From positions 62,001 through 126,000 of the forward strand of contig NZ_KQ947991.1 in NCBI RefSeq assembly GCF_001513975.1: a stretch of DNA of 64,000 bases, in the 5' to 3' direction. Position 1 is the first letter of the stretch, and each line of letters begins with the position of its first letter. Source of the DNA: Streptomyces curacoi. GTDB lineage: Bacteria; Actinomycetota; Actinomycetes; Streptomycetales; Streptomycetaceae. Under the pieces are notes generated by a model. It saw nothing but the letters and a program-made list of their open reading frames with translations, was not told the origin of the DNA and searched no databases. Below, in pieces: positions 14,924 through 23,827 of the stretch. Position numbers and translations under genes: made by a program.

Positions 14924-17257
14924 GTGCTGTCCCCCTCGCTCCACCGCGCGAGACCCGCCCTGCTCGCCGCCGTCGGTACGGTCGCGGGGCTGGTGCTCGC
15001 CGGCCTCCCGGCGACCGTCTCGCACGCGGCCGACCAGGAGTCCTGCCGCCCCGACGGCCTCTACCGGACGCCCGGCGTCGACGTCCCGTACTGCTCGGTC
15101 TACGACTCGGCCGGCCGGGAGAAGATGGGCGCCGACCATCAGCGCCGGGTGATCGGCTACTTCACCGGCTGGCGCACCGGCAAGGACGGCACGCCCGCCT
15201 ACCTCGCCCCCGACATCCCCTGGGACAAGGTCACGCACCTGAACTACGCCTTCGCGCACATCGACGGCAGCAACAAGATCTCCGTCGGCACGGACGGCGC
15301 CGCCAATCCGGCGACGGGCATGACCTGGCCGGGCGTGAGCGGCGCGGACATGGACCCGGAGTTCTCCTACAAGGGCCACTTCAATCTGCTGAACAAATTC
15401 AAGAAGCAGCATCCGGACGTCAAGACGCTGATCTCGGTGGGCGGCTGGGCCGAGACCGGCGGATATTTCGACGACAGCGGCACGCGCGTGAACTCGGGCG
15501 GCTTCTACTCGATGGCCACGAACGCCGACGGGTCCGTCAACCAGACCGGCATCGACACGTTCGCGACGTCCGCGGTCGACTTCATCAGAAAGTACGGCTT
15601 CAACGGCGTCGACATCGACTACGAGTACCCGACGTCCATGAAGGACGCGGGCAACCCGCTCGACTGGTCCCTCTCCAACGCCCGCAGGTCCGGCCTGGTC
15701 AAGGGCTACGCGGCCCTGATGAGGACGCTCCGCGAGAAGCTCGACCGCGCGGGCGCGGCCGACGGCAGGCACTACCTGCTCTCCGTCGCGGCGCCCTCCT
15801 CCGGATATCTGCTGCGCGGCATGGAGACCTTCCAGGTCCAGAAGTACCTGGACTACGTCAACATCATGTCCTACGACCTGCACGGCGCCTGGAACGAGCA
15901 CGTCGGCCCGAACGCCTCCCTCTTCGACGACGGAAAGGACGCCGAACTCTCGACGGCGGGCGTGTATTCCACGGCCCAGTACGGCGGAATCGGCTATCTC
16001 AACACCGACTGGGCCTACCACTACTTCCGCGGTTCGATGCCCGCGGGCCGCATCAACATCGGACTGCCCTATTACACCCGGGGATTCAAGAACGTCACCG
16101 GCGGCACGGACGGCCTGTGGGGCAGGGCGCCCTCGACGAACTGTCCGGCGGGCTCCGGACTGACCAAGTGCGGTGACGGAGCCGTGGGGATCGACAACCT
16201 CTGGCACGACCTCGACACCGACGGCAAGGAGTCACCGGCGGGTTCGAACCCGATGTGGCACGCCAAGAACCTGGAGAAGGGGATCGTCGGGGACTACGTC
16301 ACGAAGTACGGCTTCCCGGCCGACACGAAGCTGACCGGCACATACGCCCGCAGGTACGACTCCACGCTGGTCGCGCCCTGGCTGTGGAACGCCGAGAAGA
16401 AGGTGTTCCTGTCCACCGAGGACGAGCAGTCGGTGAACGCCAAGGCCGACTATGTGGTCGCCAACGGCATCGGCGGCACGATGGTGTGGGAGCTGGCCGG
16501 TGACTACGGCTGGAACGCGGCCAAGGGGCAGTACGAGCCCGGCTCGACGCTCACCTCCGCGATGTACGAGAAGTTCAGGTCGGCGACCCCGTACGGCGCG
16601 AAGCGGTCGACGACCGAGCTGCCGGCCGAGGCGCTGGACATCGACGTCGACTTCGGGCAGTTCCCGCTCGGCGACTCCAACTACCCCATCAGCCCCAAGC
16701 TCAGGATCACCAACCACACGACGGCGACGCTGCCCGGCGGCACGGAGTTCCGGTTCGACTACGGCACCTCGGCGCCCGGGAACGCCAAGGACCAGTCGGG
16801 GTGGGGGACTTCGGTGGTCCGCAGCGACCACACGGGCAGCAATGTCGGCGGCCTGAAGGGCGACTATCACCGCGTTTCCCTCAAGCTGCCGAGCTGGCAG
16901 ACGCTGGCGCCGGGGGCGTCGGCGGAGGTGGACTTCGTGTACTACCTGCCGGTGTCGACGCCGTCGAACTGGACGGTGACGTTCGGCGGGCGGACGTACG
17001 CGCTGGCCGGGGACCTGGCGCGCGGGACGACCGTCGTGGAGCCGGGGCCGGGGACCCCCTCTGGAACCCCCTCCCCCTCTCCGACCTCTTCCAGTACGCA
17101 GTGCACGGCCGTTGGCTGGAACCCGACGACGGAGTACGGCGGAGGCAGCACGGTGTCCCACAAGGGGCACTCGTGGAAGGCCAGGTGGTGGACGAAGGGC
17201 GAGGAGCCCGGCACCACCGGTGAATGGGGTGTGTGGCAGGACCAGGGAGCCTGCTGA
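14924..17257 (+). CDS. Secreted GH18 chitinase with C-terminal chitin-binding domain
   Basis: 777 residues from GTG 14924 (AGAGG upstream). Signal peptide of about 37 residues ending SHAA. The GH18 barrel, about residues 70-560, carries the catalytic signature GVDIDYEYP (DxxDxDxE type, acid Glu), SVGGW and the MSYDLHGAW strand. A beta-rich module of about 130 residues follows (LDIDVDFGQFPLG to GDLARGT), then a Pro/Ser/Thr linker and a CBM5/12-type module (CTAVGWNPTTEYGGG, KGHSWKARWWTKGEEPG). It hydrolyses chitin beta-1,4 bonds outside the cell. Regulation by the repeat-containing promoter immediately upstream is likely. Confidence 0.95.
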   Translation: MLSPSLHRARPALLAAVGTVAGLVLAGLPATVSHAADQESCRPDGLYRTPGVDVPYCSVYDSAGREKMGADHQRRVIGYFTGWRTGKDGTPAYLAPDIPWDKVTHLNYAFAHIDGSNKISVGTDGAANPATGMTWPGVSGADMDPEFSYKGHFNLLNKFKKQHPDVKTLISVGGWAETGGYFDDSGTRVNSGGFYSMATNADGSVNQTGIDTFATSAVDFIRKYGFNGVDIDYEYPTSMKDAGNPLDWSLSNARRSGLVKGYAALMRTLREKLDRAGAADGRHYLLSVAAPSSGYLLRGMETFQVQKYLDYVNIMSYDLHGAWNEHVGPNASLFDDGKDAELSTAGVYSTAQYGGIGYLNTDWAYHYFRGSMPAGRINIGLPYYTRGFKNVTGGTDGLWGRAPSTNCPAGSGLTKCGDGAVGIDNLWHDLDTDGKESPAGSNPMWHAKNLEKGIVGDYVTKYGFPADTKLTGTYARRYDSTLVAPWLWNAEKKVFLSTEDEQSVNAKADYVVANGIGGTMVWELAGDYGWNAAKGQYEPGSTLTSAMYEKFRSATPYGAKRSTTELPAEALDIDVDFGQFPLGDSNYPISPKLRITNHTTATLPGGTEFRFDYGTSAPGNAKDQSGWGTSVVRSDHTGSNVGGLKGDYHRVSLKLPSWQTLAPGASAEVDFVYYLPVSTPSNWTVTFGGRTYALAGDLARGTTVVEPGPGTPSGTPSPSPTSSSTQCTAVGWNPTTEYGGGSTVSHKGHSWKARWWTKGEEPGTTGEWGVWQDQGAC

Positions 17258-17283
17258 ACCCCGTGCAGACGGCCCGGCGGCGG

Positions 17284-18002
17284 TGACGACGGCCCTTGCC
17301 CGCCGCCGGGTCTCCCAGCCGCTCGCGCCGGGCCCTGGCCGAGGTCAGCCGGGTCAGGCAGAGGTTGGTGACGACCTTGGCGAGCCAGGCCGCCGGGTAG
17401 GCATGACCTCACCCGGCCAGAACCGCCGGACGCCCAGGCGATGCTGGTGCTGCTGGAGCGGCCCACGCCGACCGAGCGTGCCGTGTACGTGCTGCGGGAG
17501 GCGTTCGCGTACGGCCACCGGGAGATCGCCGAGGTGCTGGACCTGACCGAGGCCGACTGCCGGCAGCTGTACCGGCGGGCGGTCCGGCGGGTGGGTGAGC
17601 CGCGGGCGCGGTTCGAGGCGGCTCCCGAGCGGCAGGAGGAGCTGGTCGCGTCCTTCGTCGCGGCGGCGCGGGACGGTGATCTGGCCCGGCTGGAGAAGCT
17701 GCTGGCGGCCGACGCGACCTGGTCGAGTGACGGGGGCGGGAAGGTCACCGCGGCCCGGCGGCCGGTCGAGGGCCGCGAGAAGGTGTCGCGTTTCCTGGTG
17801 GGCCTGTTCCAGCGGTTCGCGGCGGGCATGCGCTTCACGACGGCCGAGATCAACGGCGAGCCTGCGGTGGCCGCGTGGGCGGGCGAGGCGCTGCTCGGCT
17901 CGCGGTCGCGCTCGAACTGCCCCAGGGGCTCGTCGTGCACGCCCGGGCCGTGTGAACCCGGACAAGCTGGCGTTCGCGGACCGTCAGCCGGCCGGGGCGT
18001 AG
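17284..18002 (+). pseudogene. Rearranged ECF41-like sigma factor remnant
   Basis: From about 17411 the plus strand reads as sigma region 4 of an ECF factor (AMLVLLERPTPTERAVYVLREAF, HREIAEVL) followed by the SnoaL-like C-terminal domain typical of ECF41 (LVASFVAAARDGDLARLEKLL, GREKVSRFLVGLF). The end is frameshifted twice: the expected VALEL segment and the ECF41 signature NPDKLAF (17953-17973) are in other frames. The part encoding region 2 is inverted: the minus strand at about 17290-17405 reads AYPAAWLAKVVTNLCLTRLTSARARRER, the normal end of region 2. The first half of region 2 is missing. This cannot make a functional sigma factor. Confidence 0.75.
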
Positions 18003-18059
18003 GTCCGGCGCACGGAGGTTGTCACATTCGGCACCGGTTGTTCCGTCTCACCTGAAGAG

Positions 18060-18082
18060 GGCCGCTCCACGCGGGAGCGGCC
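18060..18082 (+). promoter_or_regulatory. 9-bp inverted repeat before the oxidoreductase gene
   Basis: GGCCGCTCC (18060-18068) and GGAGCGGCC (18074-18082) form a perfect stem with a 5-base loop, 23 bases upstream of the next start codon. It could be a leader hairpin, an operator or a terminator for the sigma remnant. Confidence 0.45.
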
Positions 18083-18105
18083 GATGTCCGAAGGGGCTGA
18101 ACAGC

Positions 18106-18861
18106 ATGACGACGATCCTGGTGACCGGCGGCACCGGAACGCTCGGCCGGCTCGTCACCGAGCGGCTGCGCGCGGACGGGCACGAGGTGCGGGTCCTCAG
18201 CCGGCACGCCCAGCCGTACGCCGTCGATCTGCGCAAGGGCGGCCCGGGTCTGGACGCGGCGGTGGCGGGCGTGGACACGATCGTGCACTGCGCGTCCTCG
18301 CCGGGCGGCGGCGACGAGGAGGCGGCCGGGCATCTGCTCACGGCGGCGCGGAACGCCGGGGTACGGCATCTCGTCTACATCTCGATCGTCGGCGTCGACC
18401 GGGTGCCGTTCGGTTACTACAAGTCCAAGCTCGCGGTTGAGCGGCTGATCGAGAAGTCGGGGCTGGGCTGGACCGTGCTGCGCACCACGCAGTTCCACGA
18501 CCTGTTGGTGCGCGTGTTCGGGATCCTCTCCAAGTCGCCGGTGATGCTGTTGCCGGCCGGCGTGAAGGACCAGCCCATCGAGGTCGCCGAGGTCGCGGAC
18601 CGGCTCGCCGAACTGGCCCTGGGATCTCCCGCCGGGCGGGTGGAAGACATGGGCGGCCCCGAGGTACGGACCCTCGACGCCCTGGCCCGCGCGTATCTCG
18701 CGGCCACGGGCCGCAGGCGGCTCGTGGTGAACGTACCGCTGTGGGGGAAGGCGTACCGGGCCTTCCGCTCGGGCGGCCATCTGACACCGGGGCGGGCGGT
18801 GGGCAAGGGGACGTTCGGGGGGTATCTGGGGCGGCGGGGCGGTGGGCGGCGGGGTGTCTGA
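18106..18861 (+). CDS. NAD(P)-binding NmrA/SDR-like oxidoreductase
   Basis: 251 residues from ATG 18106 (GAAGGGG upstream). N-terminal Rossmann motif VTGGTGTLGRLV, cofactor-site segment HEVRVLSRH, VDTIVHCASSP, and the extended-SDR YYKSKLAVERLI where the Tyr-x-x-x-Lys-like pair lies. It resembles NmrA-type nucleoside-diphosphate-sugar epimerases of unknown substrate. Genes of this type are common partners of ECF41 sigma factors, which sit beside carboxymuconolactone decarboxylases, oxidoreductases or epimerases; the broken ECF41 gene directly upstream suggests it was once regulated by it. The C-terminal residues are Gly/Arg-rich (GGYLGRRGGGRRGV). Confidence 0.85.
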   Translation: MTTILVTGGTGTLGRLVTERLRADGHEVRVLSRHAQPYAVDLRKGGPGLDAAVAGVDTIVHCASSPGGGDEEAAGHLLTAARNAGVRHLVYISIVGVDRVPFGYYKSKLAVERLIEKSGLGWTVLRTTQFHDLLVRVFGILSKSPVMLLPAGVKDQPIEVAEVADRLAELALGSPAGRVEDMGGPEVRTLDALARAYLAATGRRRLVVNVPLWGKAYRAFRSGGHLTPGRAVGKGTFGGYLGRRGGGRRGV

Positions 18862-19205
18862 CGGGGGGCGGGAAGTGGGGTGTCTGGCCGGGGGGCGTTG
18901 GGGGGCGCCTGACCGGGGGTTTCAGGGGCAGGGTGCCCGGCCGGATTCACAGGTGGGGTGCCCGGCCGGATTCACAGGTGGGGTGCCCGGCCGGGGCCCT
19001 CACGGGCGGGACGCCTGACCGGGGGCTTTGACGCGTGGGGCGCCTGACCCGCGGTCGTGTAAGGGCGCGGCGCCTGCCGTTCCCGGCTCGTGGGTGGGTG
19101 CGGCATCTGATCGGCGGTCCGGTGACGGCGACCGGATCCTGACGGCACTTCCGGGCAGGGGTCCTGACCGGGGTCACCAAGTGGGACGGCCGTGCGCCGG
19201 GCAGG
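18862..19205. other. GC-rich non-coding stretch with short repeats
   Basis: About 340 bases with no credible gene. It is dominated by G-runs and variants of a GCGCCTGACCGGGGG-like word spaced irregularly, and it contains the 25-bp tandem repeat listed separately. Both flanking genes converge on it, so it may hold their terminators. Confidence 0.5.
18932..18994. repeat. 25-bp tandem repeat, 2.5 copies
   Basis: Two identical 25-base units starting GGTGCCCGGCCGG at 18932 and 18957 are followed by a 13-base partial unit at 18982-18994. Exact identity suggests recent slippage duplication. The spacing and absence of unique spacers exclude a CRISPR. Confidence 0.85.
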
Positions 19206-20444
19206 TCACCGGTCCCGGGGCGCGAACAGTTCGTCCTGTGCCGCGTCCCGTGCGGTGAGCAGCGCTCCGCGCAAAACCGCTTCGCCGCCGAGGCTGCTGG
19301 GCCGCACCACGGTCGCCGGCGGCGCCATCCGCCGCACCCGCTCCTCCACCCGCCCGGCCAGCGCTTCCCCGCCGGCGTGTCCGACCTCTCCGCCGAGGAC
19401 GACACAGCCGGGGTCCAGGACGGCGACGACGGAGGCGACGCCGATGGCGATGCGATCGGCGAGGGCGTCCAGGAAGCGGGCGGCGGACGCCGTGTCGAGG
19501 CCGCCCTGGTCCTTCCCCGCCCCCTCGGCGTCGCTCCGCGCGACCAGCGCCACCGCGTCCCTGACCACCCCTGCCGCCGACGGCTCGTGCGCGGCGCCGC
19601 CCTCGACGGTCAGCCCGTAGGCCCCGGCGAGCTCCACGATCGCCGCTGCCCCGGCCAGCGAGTGGAATCCCCCGGCGCAGTCCACCGCGGACGGCAGCCC
19701 CGACGTTCCCGGCACCGGCAGGAACCCGATCTCCCCGGTGCCTCCGGAGGCACCGCGGCGCAGTGCCCCGTCGAGGACCACGGCCGCGCCCGTGCCGTGG
19801 CCCAGCCACAGGAGGACGAAGGTGTCCCGGTCGCGGGCGACGCCGTCGCGCTGTTCCGCGAGGGCGGCGAGGTTGGTCTCGTTCTCGACGTTGACGCGGG
19901 CCTCGGGGAGGCGTTCCTGGAGGGCCGCCACCAGGCGGCGGTGCCATTCGGGCAGGCCGGTGGAGTCGCGCAGTTCGCCCGTGGCCGGGTCGATCAGGCC
20001 CGGGGCGCCGATTCCGACCGTATGGAGCCGGTCCGCCCCCGCCTCCTTGACCACCCGCTCCACCAGCGCGACCGCCTGCTCCACCGCGGGGCCCGTCCCG
20101 GTGTCGCCGCCGATCGGCACCGACGCCTCGGCGAGCACGGCGCCGACCAGGTCGGACACCACCACCGAGACGCCTTCGGTACGGACGTCCAGCGCGGCCA
20201 GGTGGGCGCGGTCGGCGACGATGCCGTACAGCTTGGCGTTCGGTCCGCGCCGCTGCTCCCCCGCTTCGCCGACCACCGCGATCAGCCCGGCGGCGGTGAG
20301 ACGTTCGACGAGGTCGGCGACGGTCGGCCGGGACAGGCCGGTCAGCTGCTTCAACTGCCCTGCCGTCAACGGGCCCTCCTGCTGGAGCAGGCGCAGGGCG
20401 AGCCGGTCGTTGATGGCCCGGGCGGTGCTCGGGGATGCGGGCAT
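19206..20444 (-). CDS. ROK-family transcriptional regulator
   Basis: 412 residues from ATG 20444. An N-terminal winged helix (LLQQEGPLTAGQLKQLTGLSRPTVADLVERL, helix-turn-helix at about residues 22-45) is followed by a ROK sugar-kinase-like domain with an ATPase-type segment (VGIGAPGLIDPATG, NVENETNLAAL) and the GTGAAVVLDGALRRGASGGTGEIGF signature. The usual Cys-rich zinc motif of ROK proteins is degenerate here (only DCAGGFHS is visible). It is divergent from an MFS exporter gene, with a palindrome between them, so it probably represses that transporter in response to a sugar or related ligand. Confidence 0.9.
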   Translation of the reverse strand: MPASPSTARAINDRLALRLLQQEGPLTAGQLKQLTGLSRPTVADLVERLTAAGLIAVVGEAGEQRRGPNAKLYGIVADRAHLAALDVRTEGVSVVVSDLVGAVLAEASVPIGGDTGTGPAVEQAVALVERVVKEAGADRLHTVGIGAPGLIDPATGELRDSTGLPEWHRRLVAALQERLPEARVNVENETNLAALAEQRDGVARDRDTFVLLWLGHGTGAAVVLDGALRRGASGGTGEIGFLPVPGTSGLPSAVDCAGGFHSLAGAAAIVELAGAYGLTVEGGAAHEPSAAGVVRDAVALVARSDAEGAGKDQGGLDTASAARFLDALADRIAIGVASVVAVLDPGCVVLGGEVGHAGGEALAGRVEERVRRMAPPATVVRPSSLGGEAVLRGALLTARDAAQDELFAPRDR

Positions 20445-20516
20445 GCCGGGATCCTTCCAGATCGGCGAGGCCGTGCGGCAGGCGGAGGGCGGCGGGCGGC
20501 CGGTTAAATCCTCTAT

Positions 20517-20539
20517 CTATCAGGCAGGCTCCCTGATAG
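20517..20539. promoter_or_regulatory. Palindromic operator between ROK regulator and MFS gene
   Basis: CTATCAGG (20517-20524) and CCTGATAG (20532-20539) form a perfect 8-bp inverted repeat with a 7-base spacer, inside an unusually AT-rich patch of the 202-base divergent intergenic region. It is the best candidate binding site for the adjacent ROK protein; assignment is inferred from position and symmetry. Confidence 0.65.
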
Positions 20540-20646
20540 TTTACGCCGCGGCGCAGACAATGGGCGCAGGCAGGGCCCGAGGGCCCGGGCAGGCACGTTC
20601 CGAGCGCCAGGACAGGCACGGACCGAGGACCAGGAAGGGTCGCACA

Positions 20647-21858
20647 ATGAGTGAAGTGGTCTACGACCTTCGCGAGGTGAGGCGCGCCCGGTACGCGGTG
20701 GCGGCCGTCTTCGCCGTGCACGGCGCTGTCACCGGCTCCTTCGCGACACGTGTGCCGTGGATCCAGGACCATGCCGGGGTCAGTGCGGGCCAGTTGGGAC
20801 TCGCCCTCGCCTTCCCGGCGCTCGGCGCCTCCGTCGCGATGCCCGTCGCGGGCAGCATCAGCCACCGCTTCGGCGCCCGCAACGCCCTGCGCGGACTGAT
20901 CGCCCTGTGGACGCTCGCCCTCACCCTGCCCTCCCTCGCTCCGAACCTGCTGACCCTGTGTCTGGCCCTGTTCGTCTTCGGCGCCACGGCGGGCATGGCG
21001 GACGTGGCGATGAACGCGCTCGGCGTCGAGGTCGAGAACCGCCTCGACCGGTCGATCATGTCGGGCCTGCACGGCATGTGGAGCGCGGGCGCCCTGATCG
21101 GCTCGGCGGCCGGCACCCTCGCGGCCCACCTGGGCACGGACGCACGGCTGCACCACGCGCTCGCGGCGGCGGCCCTCACCTTCCTCGGCGTACTGGCCTG
21201 CCGGTGGGTGCTGGATCTGCAGCCCGCCGAGGACGAGGAGCCGCCGCCCCGGTTCGCGCTGCCACCCCGGTCGGCGCTGCTCATTGGCGCGGTCGGGTTC
21301 TGCGCGGTCTTCGCGGAGGGCGCGAGCCTGGACTGGTCGGCGGTGTATCTCCGGGACCAGCTGGGCACCTCGGCCGGCCTCGCGGCCGCCTGCACGACCG
21401 GCTTCACGCTCACGATGGCGCTCGCCCGGATCGCCGGTGACCGGGTGGTGGACCGCTACGGGGCCGTGCGCACGGTCCGGTTCAGCGGCGTACTGGCCAC
21501 ACTCGGCGGCCTGTGCATCGTCGCGTCGGACCGTCCGGCGGTGGCGATGGCCGGATTCGCCCTGCTGGGCCTGGGCATCGCGGTGGTCGTCCCGCTGTGC
21601 TTCGCGGCGGCGGGCCGCAGCGGCCCCAACCCCTCGCTGGCCATCGCGGGCGTCGCGACGATCACGTACACCTCGGGGCTCGTCGCCCCGAGCGCGATCG
21701 GCGGCATCGCCCAGGCCACCAGCCTGATGGTGTCCTTCTGCCTGGTCACCGTGCTGGCCTCCGGGCTCGCCGCCTTCGCGGGCGTCCTGCGCGCCGGCGA
21801 CCGGGACCGTCCGAAGGTCAGCCGGCCGGACGCAGCAGTTCCCGACCCGCGGCCCTGA
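20647..21858 (+). CDS. MFS transporter
   Basis: 403 residues from ATG 20647 (GGAAGGG upstream). Twelve hydrophobic segments are visible with the MFS loop motifs GSISHRFGARNALRG between helices 2 and 3 and DRVVDRYGAVRTVRFSG at the equivalent place in the second half. It is similar in layout to YbjJ-like members of the family. Substrate unknown; regulation by the divergent ROK protein suggests a carbohydrate-related compound or a toxic analogue. The final 41 bases overlap the convergent thioesterase locus. Confidence 0.88.
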   Translation: MSEVVYDLREVRRARYAVAAVFAVHGAVTGSFATRVPWIQDHAGVSAGQLGLALAFPALGASVAMPVAGSISHRFGARNALRGLIALWTLALTLPSLAPNLLTLCLALFVFGATAGMADVAMNALGVEVENRLDRSIMSGLHGMWSAGALIGSAAGTLAAHLGTDARLHHALAAAALTFLGVLACRWVLDLQPAEDEEPPPRFALPPRSALLIGAVGFCAVFAEGASLDWSAVYLRDQLGTSAGLAAACTTGFTLTMALARIAGDRVVDRYGAVRTVRFSGVLATLGGLCIVASDRPAVAMAGFALLGLGIAVVVPLCFAAAGRSGPNPSLAIAGVATITYTSGLVAPSAIGGIAQATSLMVSFCLVTVLASGLAAFAGVLRAGDRDRPKVSRPDAAVPDPRP

Positions 21859-22275
21859 AGCCCTCGCTCCACGGCGCCGGCCGCAGCGTCGCGGCGTCCA
21901 GCCGGACCAGCACCCGGGTGCCGTGGGCGTAGGTCGTCGAACCGTCGGCCGAGCAGAAGCGGAAGCCGTACGTCAGGCCGGTGTCGCCGAGCCGTTCCAG
22001 CCAGAGGTGGACGGCGTAGGTGCCCGGCCGCGTGACCGGCGCCTCGTAGCCGATGCGCAGTTCCCTGACCGCGTTGCAGGCGTCCCCGGCGGCCACCCAG
22101 TCGCCCTCGAAGCGGAAGCCGTGCTCCTGCCACAGCTCCGCCCAGGCGCGCTCGACCATCAGCGGATAGCGGGCGTTGTGCAGCAGCCCGAGCGCGTCCA
22201 GTCGTCGAAGTGGACGGTGACGGGGATGAGCCGGCCGTAGGACAGGGCGGGCGCGGTCGGGGCTTCGGCGGTCAC
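21818..22275 (-). pseudogene. 4HBT acyl-CoA thioesterase with a one-base frameshift
   Basis: The frame from GTG 22275 reads VTAEAPTAPALSYGRLIPVTVHFDD and then fails at about 22203. Adding a single base there restores DLDALGLLHNARYPLMVERAWAELW and the rest of a hot-dog fold thioesterase to 21818 (total would be 152 residues). The pattern VHFDDLDALGLLHNARY is the conserved N-terminal motif of this family, with the catalytic Asp, so the break removes function unless a sequencing error is responsible. An internal ATG at 22159 would give only the C-terminal 113 residues. The 3' end overlaps the convergent MFS gene. Confidence 0.82.
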
Positions 22276-22420
22276 GTGCGGGACTCCTGGGACGTACGAG
22301 TTGACTCCAGTCATCCTAAGCGGACGCTCAGCAGCCCTGATCAGCCCCCGTCGGGACGGTTTCGGGCGTCCCTCACAATGGTCCGGACACCCGCACGCAC
22401 GACGAAAGCGAAACCGCACC

Positions 22421-23827
22421 ATGGATCTCGGCGTCCGCTGGAAACCGCACGGCGACGGACGCACCCCGGCGCCGGGAGCGGTGGTCCGGCCCGACGAACG
22501 GCTCTCCTGGCCCCGCACGGTGGGGCTCGGCGCCCAGCATGTGGTGGCGATGTTCGGCGCGTCCTTCGTGGCCCCGGTGCTGATGGGTCTGGACCCCAAC
22601 CTGGCGATCATGATGTCGGGCGTCGCGACGGTCGTCTTCCTGCTCGCCACCCGCGGCCGGGTGCCCAGTTACCTCGGCTGTTCCCTCTCCTTCGTCGGCG
22701 TCGCCGCGGTCATCCGGGCCGACGGCGGCACGAGCGCGACCGTGACCGGCGCGGTCTTCGTCGTCGGTGTCGCGCTGTTCCTGGTGGGGCTCGCCGTACA
22801 GCGCTTCGGGGCGCGGATCATCCACGCCGCGATGCCGCCGATCGTCACGGGTGCCGTCGTGATGCTGATCGGCTTCAACCTCGCGCCCGTGACGGCCAAG
22901 ACCTACTGGCCGCAGGACCAGTGGACGGCGCTGCTGGTCATGCTGTTCACCGGCCTCGCGGTCGTCTGTCTGCGCGGCTTCTGGTCCCGGATCGCGATCT
23001 TCCTGGGGCTGGTCTTCGGTTACGGCGTCTCCTGGGCCTTCGACCGGATCTTCGGCAAGATCCACTCGGTCGACGCGAGCGGCAGGCTCACCGACCACTG
23101 GCGGCTCGACCTCTCCGGTGTCGCCAAGGCCGACTGGATCGGCCTGCCGGATCTGCACGGCCCGTCCTTCCAGTGGTCGGCGATCCTCGTCGCCCTCCCC
23201 GTCGTCATCGCCCTGGTCGCCGAGAACGCCGGGCACGTCAAGGCGGTCGGCGAGATGACCGGCGACGACCTGGACGGCAAGCTGGGCACCGCCATCTCCG
23301 CGGACGGCGCCGCCTCCATGCTGTCCACGGCGGTGGGCGGCCCGCCCAACACCACGTACTCCGAGAACATCGGCGTGATGGCCGCGACCCGTGTCTACTC
23401 GACCGCCGCCTACTGGGCCGCCGCCGGCTTCGCGCTGCTCTTCGGCGTCTGCCCCAAGTTCGGGGCGGTGGTGGCCGCGATCCCGGGCGGCGTCCTCGGC
23501 GGCATCACCGTCATCCTGTACGGCATGATCGGCCTGCTCGGCGCGCAGATCTGGATCAACGCCAAGGTGGACCTGCGCAATCCGCTGAACCTGGTGCCGG
23601 CCGCGGCGGGCATCGTCATCGGCGTCGGCGACGTCACCATGGAGTTCACCGACACCTTCGAGCTGAGCGGCATCGCGCTGGGCACGCTGGTCGTCATCAC
23701 CGGCTACCACGCGCTGCGGGCGTTCGCCCCGGCCCATCTCAAGACGCAGGAGCCGCTGCTCGACGAGGGCACGTCCTCCTACGACGAGCCCTCCCACGAC
23801 AGCGAGGGTCAGCGCGCCAAGTCGTAG
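22421..23827 (+). CDS. NCS2-family uracil/xanthine permease
   Basis: 468 residues from ATG 22421; Shine-Dalgarno match is weak. A nucleobase:cation symporter-2 protein with about 14 membrane segments. Hallmarks are GLGAQHVVAMFGASFVAPVL near the N-terminus, VALVAENAGHVKAVGEMTG, and GGPPNTTYSENIGVMAATRVYS, the NCS2 signature region with the substrate-contacting residues. It probably takes up uracil, xanthine or uric acid with protons. The last 19 bases overlap the convergent glucanase gene. Confidence 0.93.
   Translation: MDLGVRWKPHGDGRTPAPGAVVRPDERLSWPRTVGLGAQHVVAMFGASFVAPVLMGLDPNLAIMMSGVATVVFLLATRGRVPSYLGCSLSFVGVAAVIRADGGTSATVTGAVFVVGVALFLVGLAVQRFGARIIHAAMPPIVTGAVVMLIGFNLAPVTAKTYWPQDQWTALLVMLFTGLAVVCLRGFWSRIAIFLGLVFGYGVSWAFDRIFGKIHSVDASGRLTDHWRLDLSGVAKADWIGLPDLHGPSFQWSAILVALPVVIALVAENAGHVKAVGEMTGDDLDGKLGTAISADGAASMLSTAVGGPPNTTYSENIGVMAATRVYSTAAYWAAAGFALLFGVCPKFGAVVAAIPGGVLGGITVILYGMIGLLGAQIWINAKVDLRNPLNLVPAAAGIVIGVGDVTMEFTDTFELSGIALGTLVVITGYHALRAFAPAHLKTQEPLLDEGTSSYDEPSHDSEGQRAKS

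Noticed and set aside
18862..19205. CRISPR array
   Set aside because: Repeats are tandem without unique spacers and no cas gene is present.
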